A stretch of 64,000 bases of DNA from Saccharibacillus sacchari DSM 19268. GTDB taxonomy: Bacteria; Bacillota; Bacilli; Paenibacillales; Paenibacillaceae. This document shows, piece after piece, positions 52,893 to 61,503 of the stretch. The stretch is taken from the NCBI RefSeq assembly GCF_000585395.1, contig NZ_KK073875.1, forward strand, positions 3,385,307 through 3,449,306. The letters run 5' to 3'. Within the stretch, counting starts at the first letter, position 1, and the number at the start of each line of letters is the position of its first letter. The notes under the pieces were generated by a model, which was not told the origin of the DNA, ran no database searches, and worked only from the letters and a program-made list of their open reading frames with translations. Both the position numbers and the translations under genes were made by a program.

Positions 52893-52927
52893 GCCAAAAG
52901 AAAGAATCACAATGAGCAGTTTTTCAT

Positions 52928-52965
52928 AAAAAAAAGTCGGATCCCTCGGGAACCCGACTTTTTTT
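52928..52965. terminator. Bidirectional terminator
   Basis: AAAAAAGTCGG and CCGACTTTTTT lie between the SLH gene and the convergent amidohydrolase gene. Confidence 0.85.
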
Positions 52966-52980
52966 GCGCAACTTGAAATG

Positions 52981-54186
52981 TTATACCGAAGCTGCCTCTA
53001 CCGTCGTCGCTTCCGCCACGGCATTCAATCGCCCGTCCACAATCGCCAGAAACGCTTTGGCCGACATCATCAGCGCGCGTTCGTCGAAATCGAACTTCGG
53101 ATGATGATGCGGGAAATTTTCTTGATCTTCGAAAGCCGCGCCGACCATCAAGAAGCTGCCCGGTTTTTCCTGAAGATAGTACGAGAAGTCCTCGCCGCCC
53201 ATCATCGCCGGAAGCTCCACCAGCTTGGCGATGCCGCTGTCGGTCAAGATGCGAATGACTTCGTCCGTTTCTTTTTCATGGTTAAACGTTGCCGGATAAC
53301 CGCGCAGATAGTCGATCTCGCACGTCGCGTCAAACGAATGACATAATCCTTCGCTCAAAGCGGTGATGCCCTGTTGAATCTTGTCGCGGGCTTCTTCCTG
53401 GAAGGTGCGCACGGTTCCGGTCATTTTGGCTTGATCGGCGATGACATTATGCGTTGTGCCTGCATGGAACGAGCCGACGGTTAACACGGAAGGGTGCATC
53501 GGATCGACGCGGCGGCTGATCAGAAGCTGAAGCTCCGTAATCAGCTGCGCTCCGAGCGCTACGGCGTCGATCGAATGGTGCGGCGATGCACCGTGTCCGC
53601 CTTTGCCTTGAATCAGAATTTCGAACAGATCGGCACTGGCTGTCAAAAATCCGTGCTTGTATCCGATCGAACCGTACGGCTGAAGCGAGGCCAGATGGAT
53701 ACCGTATACTTCGTCCACGCCGTCCAAGCAACCGTCTTCGATCATCGCTTTCGCTCCGCCCGGCGGCGCTTCTTCCGCGTGTTGATGCAGCAAAACGATG
53801 TTACCGGCCAACTCGTCCCGATATTCGCTCAACACCTGCGCAACCGCCAACAGCGAAGCCGTATGACCGTCGTGTCCGCAAGCGTGCATCACGCCCGGCA
53901 CCGTCGACTTGTAAGGCACATCCTTCTCATCTTGAATCGGCAACGCATCGAAGTCCGCACGCAAAGCAATCGTCGGCCCCGGCTTACCGCCGCGAATGGT
54001 CCCGACCACGCCATTGCCACCCACTCCGGTTCGAACCTCAATTCCGCCAAACCCACTCAGCGTTTCTGCGACAAAAGCCGCCGTAGCCGCTTCCTGAAAC
54101 GACAACTCCGGATTGCGGTGCATATGACGTCTCCATTCCACCATCGTACCTTCCAACTCAGCCAGTCTCGCGTACCATGTTTCCAT
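52981..54186 (-). CDS. M20D amidohydrolase (hippurate/N-acyl amino acid type)
   Basis: A 401-residue zinc amidohydrolase. RHMHRNPELSFQE begins the fold; LRADFDALP and MHACGHDGHTA hold metal ligands; LLHQHAEEAPPGGAKAMIE has the catalytic Glu; GGHGASPHHSIDA and the late GGEDFSYYL, PHHHPKFD complete the family set. It splits N-acyl or N-acetyl amino acids. GGAAGGATG precedes ATG 54186; the frame is open upstream but without a site. It is the second M20 enzyme near the peptide importer. A 686-bp gap with palindromes F and G separates it from the next gene upstream. Confidence 0.87.
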   Translation of the reverse strand: METWYARLAELEGTMVEWRRHMHRNPELSFQEAATAAFVAETLSGFGGIEVRTGVGGNGVVGTIRGGKPGPTIALRADFDALPIQDEKDVPYKSTVPGVMHACGHDGHTASLLAVAQVLSEYRDELAGNIVLLHQHAEEAPPGGAKAMIEDGCLDGVDEVYGIHLASLQPYGSIGYKHGFLTASADLFEILIQGKGGHGASPHHSIDAVALGAQLITELQLLISRRVDPMHPSVLTVGSFHAGTTHNVIADQAKMTGTVRTFQEEARDKIQQGITALSEGLCHSFDATCEIDYLRGYPATFNHEKETDEVIRILTDSGIAKLVELPAMMGGEDFSYYLQEKPGSFLMVGAAFEDQENFPHHHPKFDFDERALMMSAKAFLAIVDGRLNAVAEATTVEAASV

Positions 54187-54384
54187 GAAATCATCCTTCC
54201 CGGGAACGCCTATGCGCCATAATTTGAAATACCTCTTCCGTTGCTGCTTCCAGCTTAAAACGATGGAAGAAAAAGTAACAGACCCGTTGCTTCGCTTTTG
54301 TATCTCTAGTTGTATGGTTTTATAAAAACGACACCGGAATAGGATGCTCATTTTGGAAAAGGTCTTCACAGTTGACATGAAAAA

Positions 54385-54617
54385 GGAGCCGTTAATGGCT
54401 CCATCAGAATGCTCTCGGAAGTCACGTATGCGGGAGAAGACAGAAGGCTCCGAGAGAAATTCGTTCAAAACGCTGTTTCACTTGGAAAACTGGATTGGAA
54501 TTTGGTTTGGAAGTTTTACAAGTTCAAAGGCGTATTGAACTGAATTTCTCTCTCCGCCTTCTGTCTTCCAGCTACGTTAGACTTTCTTGATATGTTGACG
54601 AAGCCATTAATGGCTCC
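54385..54617. repeat. Two GGCTCC hairpins flanking palindrome copy F
   Basis: GGAGCCGTTAATGGCTCC (54385-54402) and GAAGCCATTAATGGCTCC (54601-54617 region) are near-identical, each self-complementary, and lie on either side of copy F. Confidence 0.5.
54436..54568 (-). repeat. Intergenic covarying palindrome, copy F
   Basis: In reverse orientation. The outer arms GAAGACAGAAGGC/GCCTTCTGTCTTC are perfect; GAGAGAAATTC/GAATTTCTCTC is next. The inner CTTGGAAAA has a damaged partner (TTTTACAAG). The flanks (CACGTATGCG before, CCAGCTACGTT after) are like those of copy B. Confidence 0.8.
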
Positions 54618-54635
54618 GTTTGATGTGTAAGCAAA

Positions 54636-54672
54636 GCTGCGCTCACCGATTAAGGTGAAGAGCGCAGTATAA
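54636..54672 (+). terminator. Hairpin with T-run in the gap
   Basis: CTGCGCTCACC and GGTGAAGAGCGCAG pair with one bulge and are followed shortly by TTTTT. No gene precedes it, so it may be a relic or end an unseen RNA. Confidence 0.45.
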
Positions 54673-54739
54673 GTTTTTACTTCTTACCCTTATAGCTTGT
54701 TAAGCTGTCAGAAAGTTCTTAAAGGTAGCCAAGCGACCA

Positions 54740-54830
54740 GCGGAGGGGAAAATTCAGTGAAAGACGCCTTTGAACGAGGAAAGCTGAAAGCTTTCTTCGT
54801 GAGACAGCGTCTTGAACGAATTTTCCCCGC
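54740..54830 (+). repeat. Intergenic covarying palindrome, copy G
   Basis: The outer arms GGGGAAAATTC and GAATTTTCCCC pair, both changed relative to copy A. The inner arms GGAAAGC and GCTTTC, and GACGC with GCGTC, also pair. Confidence 0.8.
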
Positions 54831-54872
54831 AGCGCCCAAGCTTTTTACCGACTAGGACTTTCGCCAAGCGGG

Positions 54873-55610
54873 TTAACGAAGCCGCCGCTCACCGTTTTCG
54901 TCCAATCCGCGGAACATTTTCAACACGACGATCAAAATAATCACCATCACCAAAATCGGAATCCATATCGCGCTGAACGGCATGTTGATCTCTGCAATCC
55001 CCGCTACAAGCGCGCCGAAGCAATAGATCACCACCGCCGTAAAACGCAGCCAAGTCTCCCCGCCGATCTTCGAAGTCTTTTCCTTGAGGCGGAATCTTTT
55101 GCGGAAAAAGGCCACAAAGTCTTCGATCACGCTCGCGAGATTGTTGGTTAGAACCGTGGTAGAAATCCCGGCGATCCCTAGTTTGCGAGCGGCAGTCGTC
55201 TGCATGCCCATCGCGCTGCTAAGCAGCAGAATCAACACATGCAGCAGCGTCTCGCTCATCACCGGACCGGCTAATGCGGCGAAAATGAAGTAGAACGCCA
55301 ATTCGATAAACAGAATCAGGGTTATTCGAGCAGGCCAGAAGCCTTTGGCTTTTCCGCCGCTGAGCAATATCGCTGCCGCCGCGTTCCCCGCGATAAAGCC
55401 GATGCAGGCCAATGCCGCCCGCAGGAAGGATAATTCCGCGACATGCGCGAACGACATCCCGAGAATCACGATATTTCCGGTCATATTCGCCGTGAAAACG
55501 CGTCCCAAATGAATATAGCCTATGACGTCGACGATCCCAGCCGACATACACAGCAGCATCAAAACGCCGCTGCGCCAAGTTTTGACGTGCAAATTATTCA
55601 TTCCTTTCAT
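54873..55610 (-). CDS. DUF1275 (YoaK-type) membrane protein
   Basis: A 245-residue membrane protein with about six helices. The N-terminus MLLCMSAGIVDVIGYIHLGR followed by VFTANMTGNIVILG is the recognised DUF1275 motif. An AMGMQTTAARKLGI stretch and STTVLTNNLASVIED are also typical. The function of the family is unknown. GAGGTGAG lies upstream of ATG 55610; a second ATG at 55601 is less likely. It is convergent with no gene; palindrome G follows its end. Confidence 0.82.
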   Translation of the reverse strand: MKGMNNLHVKTWRSGVLMLLCMSAGIVDVIGYIHLGRVFTANMTGNIVILGMSFAHVAELSFLRAALACIGFIAGNAAAAILLSGGKAKGFWPARITLILFIELAFYFIFAALAGPVMSETLLHVLILLLSSAMGMQTTAARKLGIAGISTTVLTNNLASVIEDFVAFFRKRFRLKEKTSKIGGETWLRFTAVVIYCFGALVAGIAEINMPFSAIWIPILVMVIILIVVLKMFRGLDENGERRLR

Positions 55611-55872
55611 GTAAACTCACCTCTACGATTCTCGCAAGAAAGTCGGTAAAGTTCAAGAAAATACAGAAAGAAAAATGAAAATGTGGCTTTATCCGTGTTA
55701 GAAAAAGGAATGATCGGATAAAGAGGAATTTATCTTCAAAAAGGTTATGATAAAAGGGAAGCTTGAAAAGTTCGTATTGAGTGCGTAGATGAGACCTTCG
55801 AACAACTTCACGATGTCGAGGGTATGACGCTCGCGCTTCGGTCAAAGTCGCCTTTACCAAAGGAGGGATTTT

Positions 55873-56454
55873 TTGCACGCTTTTTATCTGATTTTGAGTT
55901 GGTCGTTGGCAGCGATCGTACTCATATTGATCTTGTTGATTTTCGTCTCGAGCATTCGAAATGGCATAACGCCCATGCCGACCAGTCGCCCTGTACGGCG
56001 TATGGTCATGCGCGAGATCGACCGACTGCCGGAAGGGAGCGAGATCGTGGAGGCGGGGTCGGGTTTTGGCACGCTGGCTGTGAAACTGGCAAGACGTTTT
56101 CCGTTATGCCGGGTGACGGGGGTGGAAAATTCGCTCGTGCCATTGTGGGGATCGAGGTTGCTGGCGGCAGCTAATCGATTGCCCAAGTCGCGATTGGTCT
56201 TTCGGCGAGGTGATCTGTTCGAATATCCGTATGCGGATGTCGATCTGATCGTGTGCTATCTGCATCCCGCCGCGATGCGTCGGCTTGGCCCTATACTGCG
56301 AGAGCGGGCGAAGAGCGGGACAAGGGTGGTGAGCGTGTTTTTTGCTTTTGACGATTGGGAGCCGGCTTCGGTGGCGGTATGCAGTGATTTGTACCGTACC
56401 AAAGTGTATGTATATCATGTAGGACGTCAGCATCCGCTGGATCTAAAGGTGTAA
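55873..56454 (+). CDS. Membrane-anchored SAM methyltransferase
   Basis: A 193-residue protein. An N-terminal helix (FYLILSWSLAAIVLILILLI) anchors it. The SAM-binding motif I is EIVEAGSGFGTLAVKLARRF, the acidic residue of motif II is in VTGVENS, and VDLIVCYLHPAAMRR is the later motif. TTG 55873 has AAAGGAGG 6 bp upstream. Membrane-tied class I methyltransferases of this size are known but their targets are not. The 262-bp gap before it (55611-55872) has no clear feature. Confidence 0.75.
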   Translation: MHAFYLILSWSLAAIVLILILLIFVSSIRNGITPMPTSRPVRRMVMREIDRLPEGSEIVEAGSGFGTLAVKLARRFPLCRVTGVENSLVPLWGSRLLAAANRLPKSRLVFRRGDLFEYPYADVDLIVCYLHPAAMRRLGPILRERAKSGTRVVSVFFAFDDWEPASVAVCSDLYRTKVYVYHVGRQHPLDLKV

Positions 56455-56566
56455 CTGCTGGAAGAGAGCGGCGAAGAAGCCGTGGCTCTAAGCGTAGTTG
56501 CACCATTAAAACCTCTGTAGTTCGCCTATTGTTATCATTTCCCATAGTAAAAGGAGCGATCGTGAA

Positions 56567-57547
56567 ATGGAATATGCCAAATTGGGTCAAACGGGATTGG
56601 ACGTCTCCAGATTGTGTCTCGGCTGCATGAGTTACGGGATTCCCGAGCGTGGCGCGCACGAGTGGACGATGGGAGAAGAAGAAAGCCGTCCTTTCATCAA
56701 GCGAGCGCTGGAGCTGGGAATTAACTTTTTCGATACGGCCAATGTGTATTCGGACGGAACGAGCGAGGAGATCGTGGGGCGTGCGCTGAAGGATTACGCA
56801 GACCGAGACGAGATTGTGGTAGCGACCAAGGTACACGGCAAGATGCGAAAAGGGCCGAACGGCGGAGGGTTGTCGCGTAAAGTGATCATGACGGAGATCG
56901 ACAACAGTTTGCGGCGGCTCGGCATGGACTACGTCGACTTGTATCAGATTCACCGTTGGGACCCGCAGACGCCGATCGAGGAGACGATGGAAGCTTTGCA
57001 TGACGTGGTCAAAGCGGGAAAGGTTCGTTATATCGGGGCATCGTCGATGTATGCTTGGCAGTTCCTGAAGGCACAGCATACAGCGGAGCGGCACGGCTGG
57101 ACGAAATTCGTCAGCATGCAAAACTACGTCAATCTGCTGTACCGGGAAGAAGAACGCGAGATGCTGCCGCTTTGCGAAGCGGAAGGCGTCAGCGTCATTC
57201 CGTGGAGTCCGCTGGCGCGCGGGCGTCTGACCAGGGATTGGGAAGAAAGCAGCAAGCGTTCGGAGACGGACGCGTTCGGTAAAACGTTGTACGACAAGAC
57301 GGAAGAGGCCGATCGGCGCGTAGTCGAAGCGGTGGCGGCAGTCGCGAACGAACGCGGCGTACCGAGAGCGCAGATCGCGCTGGCCTGGGTGCTGCAAAAG
57401 CGTCCGGTGACTTCGCCGATCGTGGGCGCCACGAAGACTCATCATCTGGAGGATGCGGTCGCCGCGTTGTCGATCAAGCTGACGGATGAGGAGATTCGGC
57501 GGTTGGAGGAGCCTTACGTGCCGCATGCGGTGATGGGACATCAGTGA
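56567..57547 (+). CDS. Aldo/keto reductase
   Basis: A 326-residue NADPH-dependent reductase with a TIM barrel. The catalytic tetrad is visible: Asp and Tyr in FFDTANVYSDG, Lys in VVATKVHGKM, His in LYQIHRWDP. VIPWSPLARGRLTRDWEE and SPIVGATKTHHLEDAVAAL are the cofactor-binding ends. It resembles the YghZ/AKR11 group. AAAAGGAG precedes the ATG. It lies alone; the 390-bp gap after it holds the palindrome array. Confidence 0.9.
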   Translation: MEYAKLGQTGLDVSRLCLGCMSYGIPERGAHEWTMGEEESRPFIKRALELGINFFDTANVYSDGTSEEIVGRALKDYADRDEIVVATKVHGKMRKGPNGGGLSRKVIMTEIDNSLRRLGMDYVDLYQIHRWDPQTPIEETMEALHDVVKAGKVRYIGASSMYAWQFLKAQHTAERHGWTKFVSMQNYVNLLYREEEREMLPLCEAEGVSVIPWSPLARGRLTRDWEESSKRSETDAFGKTLYDKTEEADRRVVEAVAAVANERGVPRAQIALAWVLQKRPVTSPIVGATKTHHLEDAVAALSIKLTDEEIRRLEEPYVPHAVMGHQ

Positions 57548-57729
57548 GCGGTGATTAGGCGCTAGATGTATTAGACGCAAAGCGAAACGGCACGGCACGA
57601 GCAATAAAAGCATGTGAAACGTGCGAAAACGCTGGCGAAAAAGAGGATTGGCGTGAAAAGCATGAACAGAGGATTGCTGATCGCAGTACGCTTTTTACGT
57701 AAAGAGGTCAAAAGAAGGAAGGAGTGCGG

Positions 57730-57916
57730 AATTAACTGCGAAAATCCATTTATTTAGCCGAATTTTAGCGTTTTGAGAGAAATAACTGCATATATCCAGT
57801 TAAATGGTCTGATCTGCACAGAATAGTGGACGATCGCGCCAAATAACTGGATATACGTAGTTATTTTTTTGAGATGTTTGATGTTGAAAAAATTAACTGG
57901 ATATATGCAGTTATTT
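57730..57916. repeat. Array of four related AT-rich palindromes
   Basis: Units begin near 57731, 57781, 57841 and 57891, so at 50-, 60- and 50-bp steps. The unit is close to AACTGGATATATGCAGTT with AAT on the outside; the outer two differ most. The stretches between units are not alike. Confidence 0.65.
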
Positions 57917-57937
57917 CTGGATTGGATCGAAAAAAGA

Positions 57938-58606
57938 CTACAAATGGCGGATCGCCGAGCTTTGTAACGTATAACGAACGATTCGCTTGCCGTCTGTTCC
58001 AGTTATACCTTCGAATAAATGTTGATCGCAAAGCAAGCCCAGCGCCTTAACCGCGGTTCGATGATCCAGCCCAAGATGCGAGCTAACATCGATAGGACGA
58101 ATCGGTCGACCGAGCGTGCAAGCCAAACGGATGATCTCGCGATCTACTACAGTAATTTTTGTGCCGATTTCAGAGTTGCTTGTATATCGTCCCAATACCA
58201 TCCGCAGAAGCGTCATACATAGTTCCGGGCGTTGAGCTACATCATCATAGGCAAAAGAAATCACTTGAAATCCCATTGCGGTCAGAAAAGTCTCGCGGTT
58301 CAGCTCCCGGCAGAATTTGCGGCGATCCATGTCTTGAACATGCGGGCCGAAGCCTTTGATCTCGATCACCAATTTGACGTAAGGCGTGATCCAGACGAAG
58401 TCGCAAAAGTAGGTGAGTCCTCGCCAATCCGTGACTTCATACTCCGGGTGCAGATGGTCGAAGTTTTGCCGGAGCGGCCACCAGACGTTGCGGCAAAATA
58501 GCTGTTCGGCTTCGCGATGTCCCCGTTCCAGACGATCCCGACGTTCGCCGGAGCGTTCCGTAAGATGGTGATCGAGAAATAAACGGTGTGCGGATTTAAA
58601 ATCCAT
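57938..58606 (-). CDS. DUF559-like nuclease with C-terminal winged helix
   Basis: A 222-residue protein. The middle (about residues 55-140) looks like a PD-(D/E)XK nuclease of the DUF559/Vsr group: YFCDFVWITPYVKLVIEIKG holds the D and E-x-K, followed by RRKFCRELNRETFLTAMGFQ and VISFAYDDV. The C-terminal 70 residues look like a winged helix (IRPIDVSSHLGLDHRTAVKA followed by LGLLCDQHLF). GGGAGGCTTTATC precedes ATG 58606. The role is unknown; neighbours give no hint of a defence system. Confidence 0.6.
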   Translation of the reverse strand: MDFKSAHRLFLDHHLTERSGERRDRLERGHREAEQLFCRNVWWPLRQNFDHLHPEYEVTDWRGLTYFCDFVWITPYVKLVIEIKGFGPHVQDMDRRKFCRELNRETFLTAMGFQVISFAYDDVAQRPELCMTLLRMVLGRYTSNSEIGTKITVVDREIIRLACTLGRPIRPIDVSSHLGLDHRTAVKALGLLCDQHLFEGITGTDGKRIVRYTLQSSAIRHL

Positions 58607-58709
58607 GATAAAGCCTCCCTGATAATCCGAATTTGCGTAACGAATGGCAATGAAGCAGCGATAATGAAGCATAGCGATACGAATAACGAGCGATCGATAG
58701 GATAAAACA

Positions 58710-58760
58710 CAAAAAACGTCCCGGCTTCTTTCCTCGTTAAAGGACAGGAGCGGGACGTTC
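58710..58760 (-). terminator. Terminator of the 5'-nucleotidase gene
   Basis: AACGTCCCG/CGGGACGTT with inner CTTTCCT/AGGA pairing. The A-run at its left side is a U-run on the minus strand. Confidence 0.75.
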
Positions 58761-58859
58761 TTCGTCACCGATTCGTTATGAAAAAGATGCTTTTATTATA
58801 GAGCTAAAATAACCCGAACGCAAAACGGAAAGTTATGCGTATCGCGAATCGAAAACAAC

Positions 58860-61013
58860 TTAAGAAGCCGAAGCTTCCAGCGCCGCTTCGATCGCGGCAT
58901 TCGCTTCAGTCAGCGAAACCGTGCCTTTCGGCTGAATGTTGCCTGGCGTTACTTCAACCAGGAAACCTGCTTGTACCAGTTGGGCAACAGGAGTCTTTGC
59001 GTAAGCCGCAACGCTCGAAGCGTCGTCGAATGCGCTCAGTACCGAAGTCGCGTTAACGGTCGGCAGTTGTTGTTTCAACACGTTAGCCAAGATCGAAGCC
59101 AGCTCTTGACGAGTGATTTCTTGATCTGGGTTGAACTTGCCCGCGCCGTAGCCTTTGATGAAACCGGCGTTGACGGCTTCGGCGATCGCGTCTGCGTAAG
59201 GAGCGTCGGCAGCTACGTCAGTAAAGGCTTTGCTTGGAGCGGAAACTGCGTTCAGATCCAAAGCTTCAACCAGTTTGGACACGAAGTCCGCACGGGAGAT
59301 ACCGTCAGTCGACGGAGTCGAAGGCGCCGTTGCCGGGCCGTCCGCATCCGGAGCTTCCGAACCCGCAGCCGGCGTGTTCACGATACGACCGTCAATTTTT
59401 GCCGTGATCGCAGCGCCTTTGAAAGTATCCACAATGTACTTGTAGAAGACGTCCAGGTCGATCGGGCCTGCCAGCGAAGCACTTGCTTGGGTCAGCACTT
59501 TGTAGTTATCTCCGCCGCCTGCCATGAAGTTGTTCACGACTGCCGTGTACGACTTGGCCGGATCGATTGCGGTGCCGTCTGCCAATTGCAGATCGCTAAC
59601 GCGCTCGGCTACCGGTTTGTTCAGGTCGGCTTTGTACTTCAGGCCGGAGATTTGCAGCGTTTTGGTGTTCGGCGTACCGTCCGCGTTCGTTCCCCATTGT
59701 TGTTCCAACAGCTCTTGCACTTGCGCGCCTGTCAGAGTCAGCTTCACGAGCGTGTTGCCGAAAGGCTGAATCTTCGCCAGATCGGCAAAGGTTACGTCGC
59801 CTTTCGGCAGATCGGCACGGATACCGCCCGGGTTCATGAACGCGAAGTCGGCGGCTTCCGCTTTATCGCCGAAATCGGCAGTACGCATGGCGTCAGCGAT
59901 CAGGTTGCCCAGTGCCGCTTCGTTGTTGTAGGCATCCGTGCGCGTCACCGAACCGTCTGTCGTTCCGACCGGTTTGGTCAGTTCCGGGTGCTTCTCCAGG
60001 TATTTCTCGATCAGGGCCACGGATTCCGCGTCAGGCGTTACGCCTTCTTGGAACGTTGTGGTTACGGTAGCGGATTTCTCCGTCACGTCGCCTGTTTTCG
60101 GATCGATCATCAGCTTGATATCTTCAAACGCCGTACCGTACGAGTAAGCTTGAACGATCAGTTTGCCGTTGACTTCGCCGTTAGCCAGAGCGTGGTTGTC
60201 GCCGGCTACGATGACGTCGATCGGCGAATCGGCGGGAAGAGCTTTCGCCAGATCGGCCGCTTCGCCCGTCGTTACGCCTTCCTTCGTGGAAGCCGGGTCA
60301 TGCGCGAGAACGATGATCGTCTCGACGCCTTGGTCTTGCAGTTCTTTCGCATATTTGTTGACCGCCGCCACTTCTTCTTCGACGCTCAGGAAACGAACGC
60401 CTTTTGTACCCGCAGGGGATACTTTCGCCGGAGTCGATTTGGTCACGAGACCGATAAAGCCGATCTTCACGCCGCCTACTTCTTTGATCACGTAAGGATC
60501 GATCAGCGTTTTGCCTGTTGCTTCTTCGATAACGTTCGCGTTCACGTAGTCGAAGTTGGCGCCTTTGTGCGTCACGACGCCGTCTTTCGGATCCAGGCCG
60601 CCGTTCAATTGGGCTTTGAGCGCGGCAATGCCTTGGTCGAATTCGTGGTTGCCCAGCGAGCCGACGTCGAAGCCCATCATGTTCATCCATTCGATGGTCG
60701 GTTCGTCGCGTTCCAGCGAAGAGATTGGAGCGGAAGCGCCGACGGAGTCGCCGTTGTGGAACAGAAGCGAATGCTCGTATTTGGCTTGAGCCTGCTTCAA
60801 ATATGTAGCGAGAATAGGAGCAGTGCCAGCCGCTTTGTCGGCTACGATCGAAGTCGTGTCCAGCTGTCCGTGCAGATCGTTAATGCCGAGCAGGTGGACT
60901 TCGACGTCGCCTTCAGCTGCCGAAGCGGTTCCCGCGGCGCCCAATACCTGAGCCGAGATCAGCGCTGCCGCCGCGAACCCGACGCTAGGTCTTCTCCAAG
61001 ATTTCCAATTCAT
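58860..61013 (-). CDS. SLH-anchored 5'-nucleotidase (UshA-like)
   Basis: A 717-residue exported enzyme. A signal peptide ends near GTASAAEGDV. The metallophosphatase part (about 35-300) has GINDLHGQ, FHNGDSVG, GNHEFDQG, VAGDNHALANG. The substrate-binding 5_nucleotid_C part (about 330-530) has NPGGIRADLPKGDVTFADL and FMAGGGDNYKVL. After a Pro/Ala linker, SLH repeats (about 570-717) have SRADFVSKLVEALDL and GYGAGKFNPDQEITRQE. It should free phosphate from nucleotides at the cell surface. The ribosome site AGGGGG is 12 bp from the ATG. The long plus-strand frame through it is a shadow. Confidence 0.9.
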   Translation of the reverse strand: MNWKSWRRPSVGFAAAALISAQVLGAAGTASAAEGDVEVHLLGINDLHGQLDTTSIVADKAAGTAPILATYLKQAQAKYEHSLLFHNGDSVGASAPISSLERDEPTIEWMNMMGFDVGSLGNHEFDQGIAALKAQLNGGLDPKDGVVTHKGANFDYVNANVIEEATGKTLIDPYVIKEVGGVKIGFIGLVTKSTPAKVSPAGTKGVRFLSVEEEVAAVNKYAKELQDQGVETIIVLAHDPASTKEGVTTGEAADLAKALPADSPIDVIVAGDNHALANGEVNGKLIVQAYSYGTAFEDIKLMIDPKTGDVTEKSATVTTTFQEGVTPDAESVALIEKYLEKHPELTKPVGTTDGSVTRTDAYNNEAALGNLIADAMRTADFGDKAEAADFAFMNPGGIRADLPKGDVTFADLAKIQPFGNTLVKLTLTGAQVQELLEQQWGTNADGTPNTKTLQISGLKYKADLNKPVAERVSDLQLADGTAIDPAKSYTAVVNNFMAGGGDNYKVLTQASASLAGPIDLDVFYKYIVDTFKGAAITAKIDGRIVNTPAAGSEAPDADGPATAPSTPSTDGISRADFVSKLVEALDLNAVSAPSKAFTDVAADAPYADAIAEAVNAGFIKGYGAGKFNPDQEITRQELASILANVLKQQLPTVNATSVLSAFDDASSVAAYAKTPVAQLVQAGFLVEVTPGNIQPKGTVSLTEANAAIEAALEASAS

Positions 61014-61052
61014 AAACGTGTATTCCCCCTAAGTGTTTGTTGGTGCCGTCAT

Positions 61053-61082
61053 ATTGTATCACAGGGATTTTTTTAAAATCAA
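61053..61082 (-). promoter_or_regulatory. Promoter of the 5'-nucleotidase gene
   Basis: On the minus strand, TTGATT (61077-61082) and TACAAT (61053-61058) are 18 bp apart. Confidence 0.6.
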
Positions 61083-61138
61083 AGGTTATGTAAGCGCTGT
61101 GTTAAATATTTTTAAAATCGTTTTCGAAAAACGCGGAT

Positions 61139-61168
61139 TTGACAGGTCGGTCGCGTCCGTGATATAAA
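61139..61168 (+). promoter_or_regulatory. Promoter of the tyrS leader
   Basis: TTGACA (61139-61144) and TATAAA (61163-61168) are 18 bp apart, just ahead of the T-box leader. Confidence 0.65.
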
Positions 61169-61179
61169 GTGAATCAATA

Positions 61180-61477
61180 AGCGTCCGGCCTGCGGAGCTT
61201 TATAGAAAGCGTTGAAGGGAATCCAGTAGTGTTCAGATCCGTACTTTCAGAGAGCCGTCGGTTGGTGCGAGGCGGTAGGCGAATGAATGCGAATTACGTC
61301 CCGGAGCTTCCCGTTTCCGAACCCGCGAGAGCGGAAGGAGCGGGACGGAATCGTCCACGTTATCGGGCGTCAGAGTGGGAAACGCGCCTTCGCAAGTGTT
61401 GAAGCGCCTTTCCAATAAGGGTGGTACCGCGATTAAGACTCGTCCCTGCAGAAATGCAGCAGGCCGGGTCTTTTTTA
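61180..61477 (+). ncRNA. T-box riboswitch (tyrosine specifier)
   Basis: The invariant AGGGTGGTACCGCG lies at 61418-61431. The terminator (GACTCG... with CTGCA/TGCAG and CCGGGTC, then a U-run) ends near 61477. A Tyr codon TAC at 61295-61297 in GAATTACG fits the specifier loop on the 3' side of stem I. Uncharged tRNA-Tyr would free the T-box to form the antiterminator and allow tyrS transcription. Confidence 0.92.
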
Positions 61478-61503
61478 TTTTCCCATTTTGAAGGAGGACA
61501 TTG

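Noticed and set aside
56291-57613. A 440-codon minus-strand frame
   Set aside because: It is a shadow of the aldo/keto reductase and methyltransferase genes, rich in Arg/His, and has no recognisable domain.
57730-57916. CRISPR array
   Set aside because: The units are short, imperfect and self-complementary, only four in number, and no cas gene is present.
58971-61076. A 701-codon open frame on the plus strand
   Set aside because: It is antisense to the 5'-nucleotidase, whose motifs are all on the minus strand. The frame has no ribosome site and an Arg/Phe/Val-rich product, typical of a codon-bias shadow.
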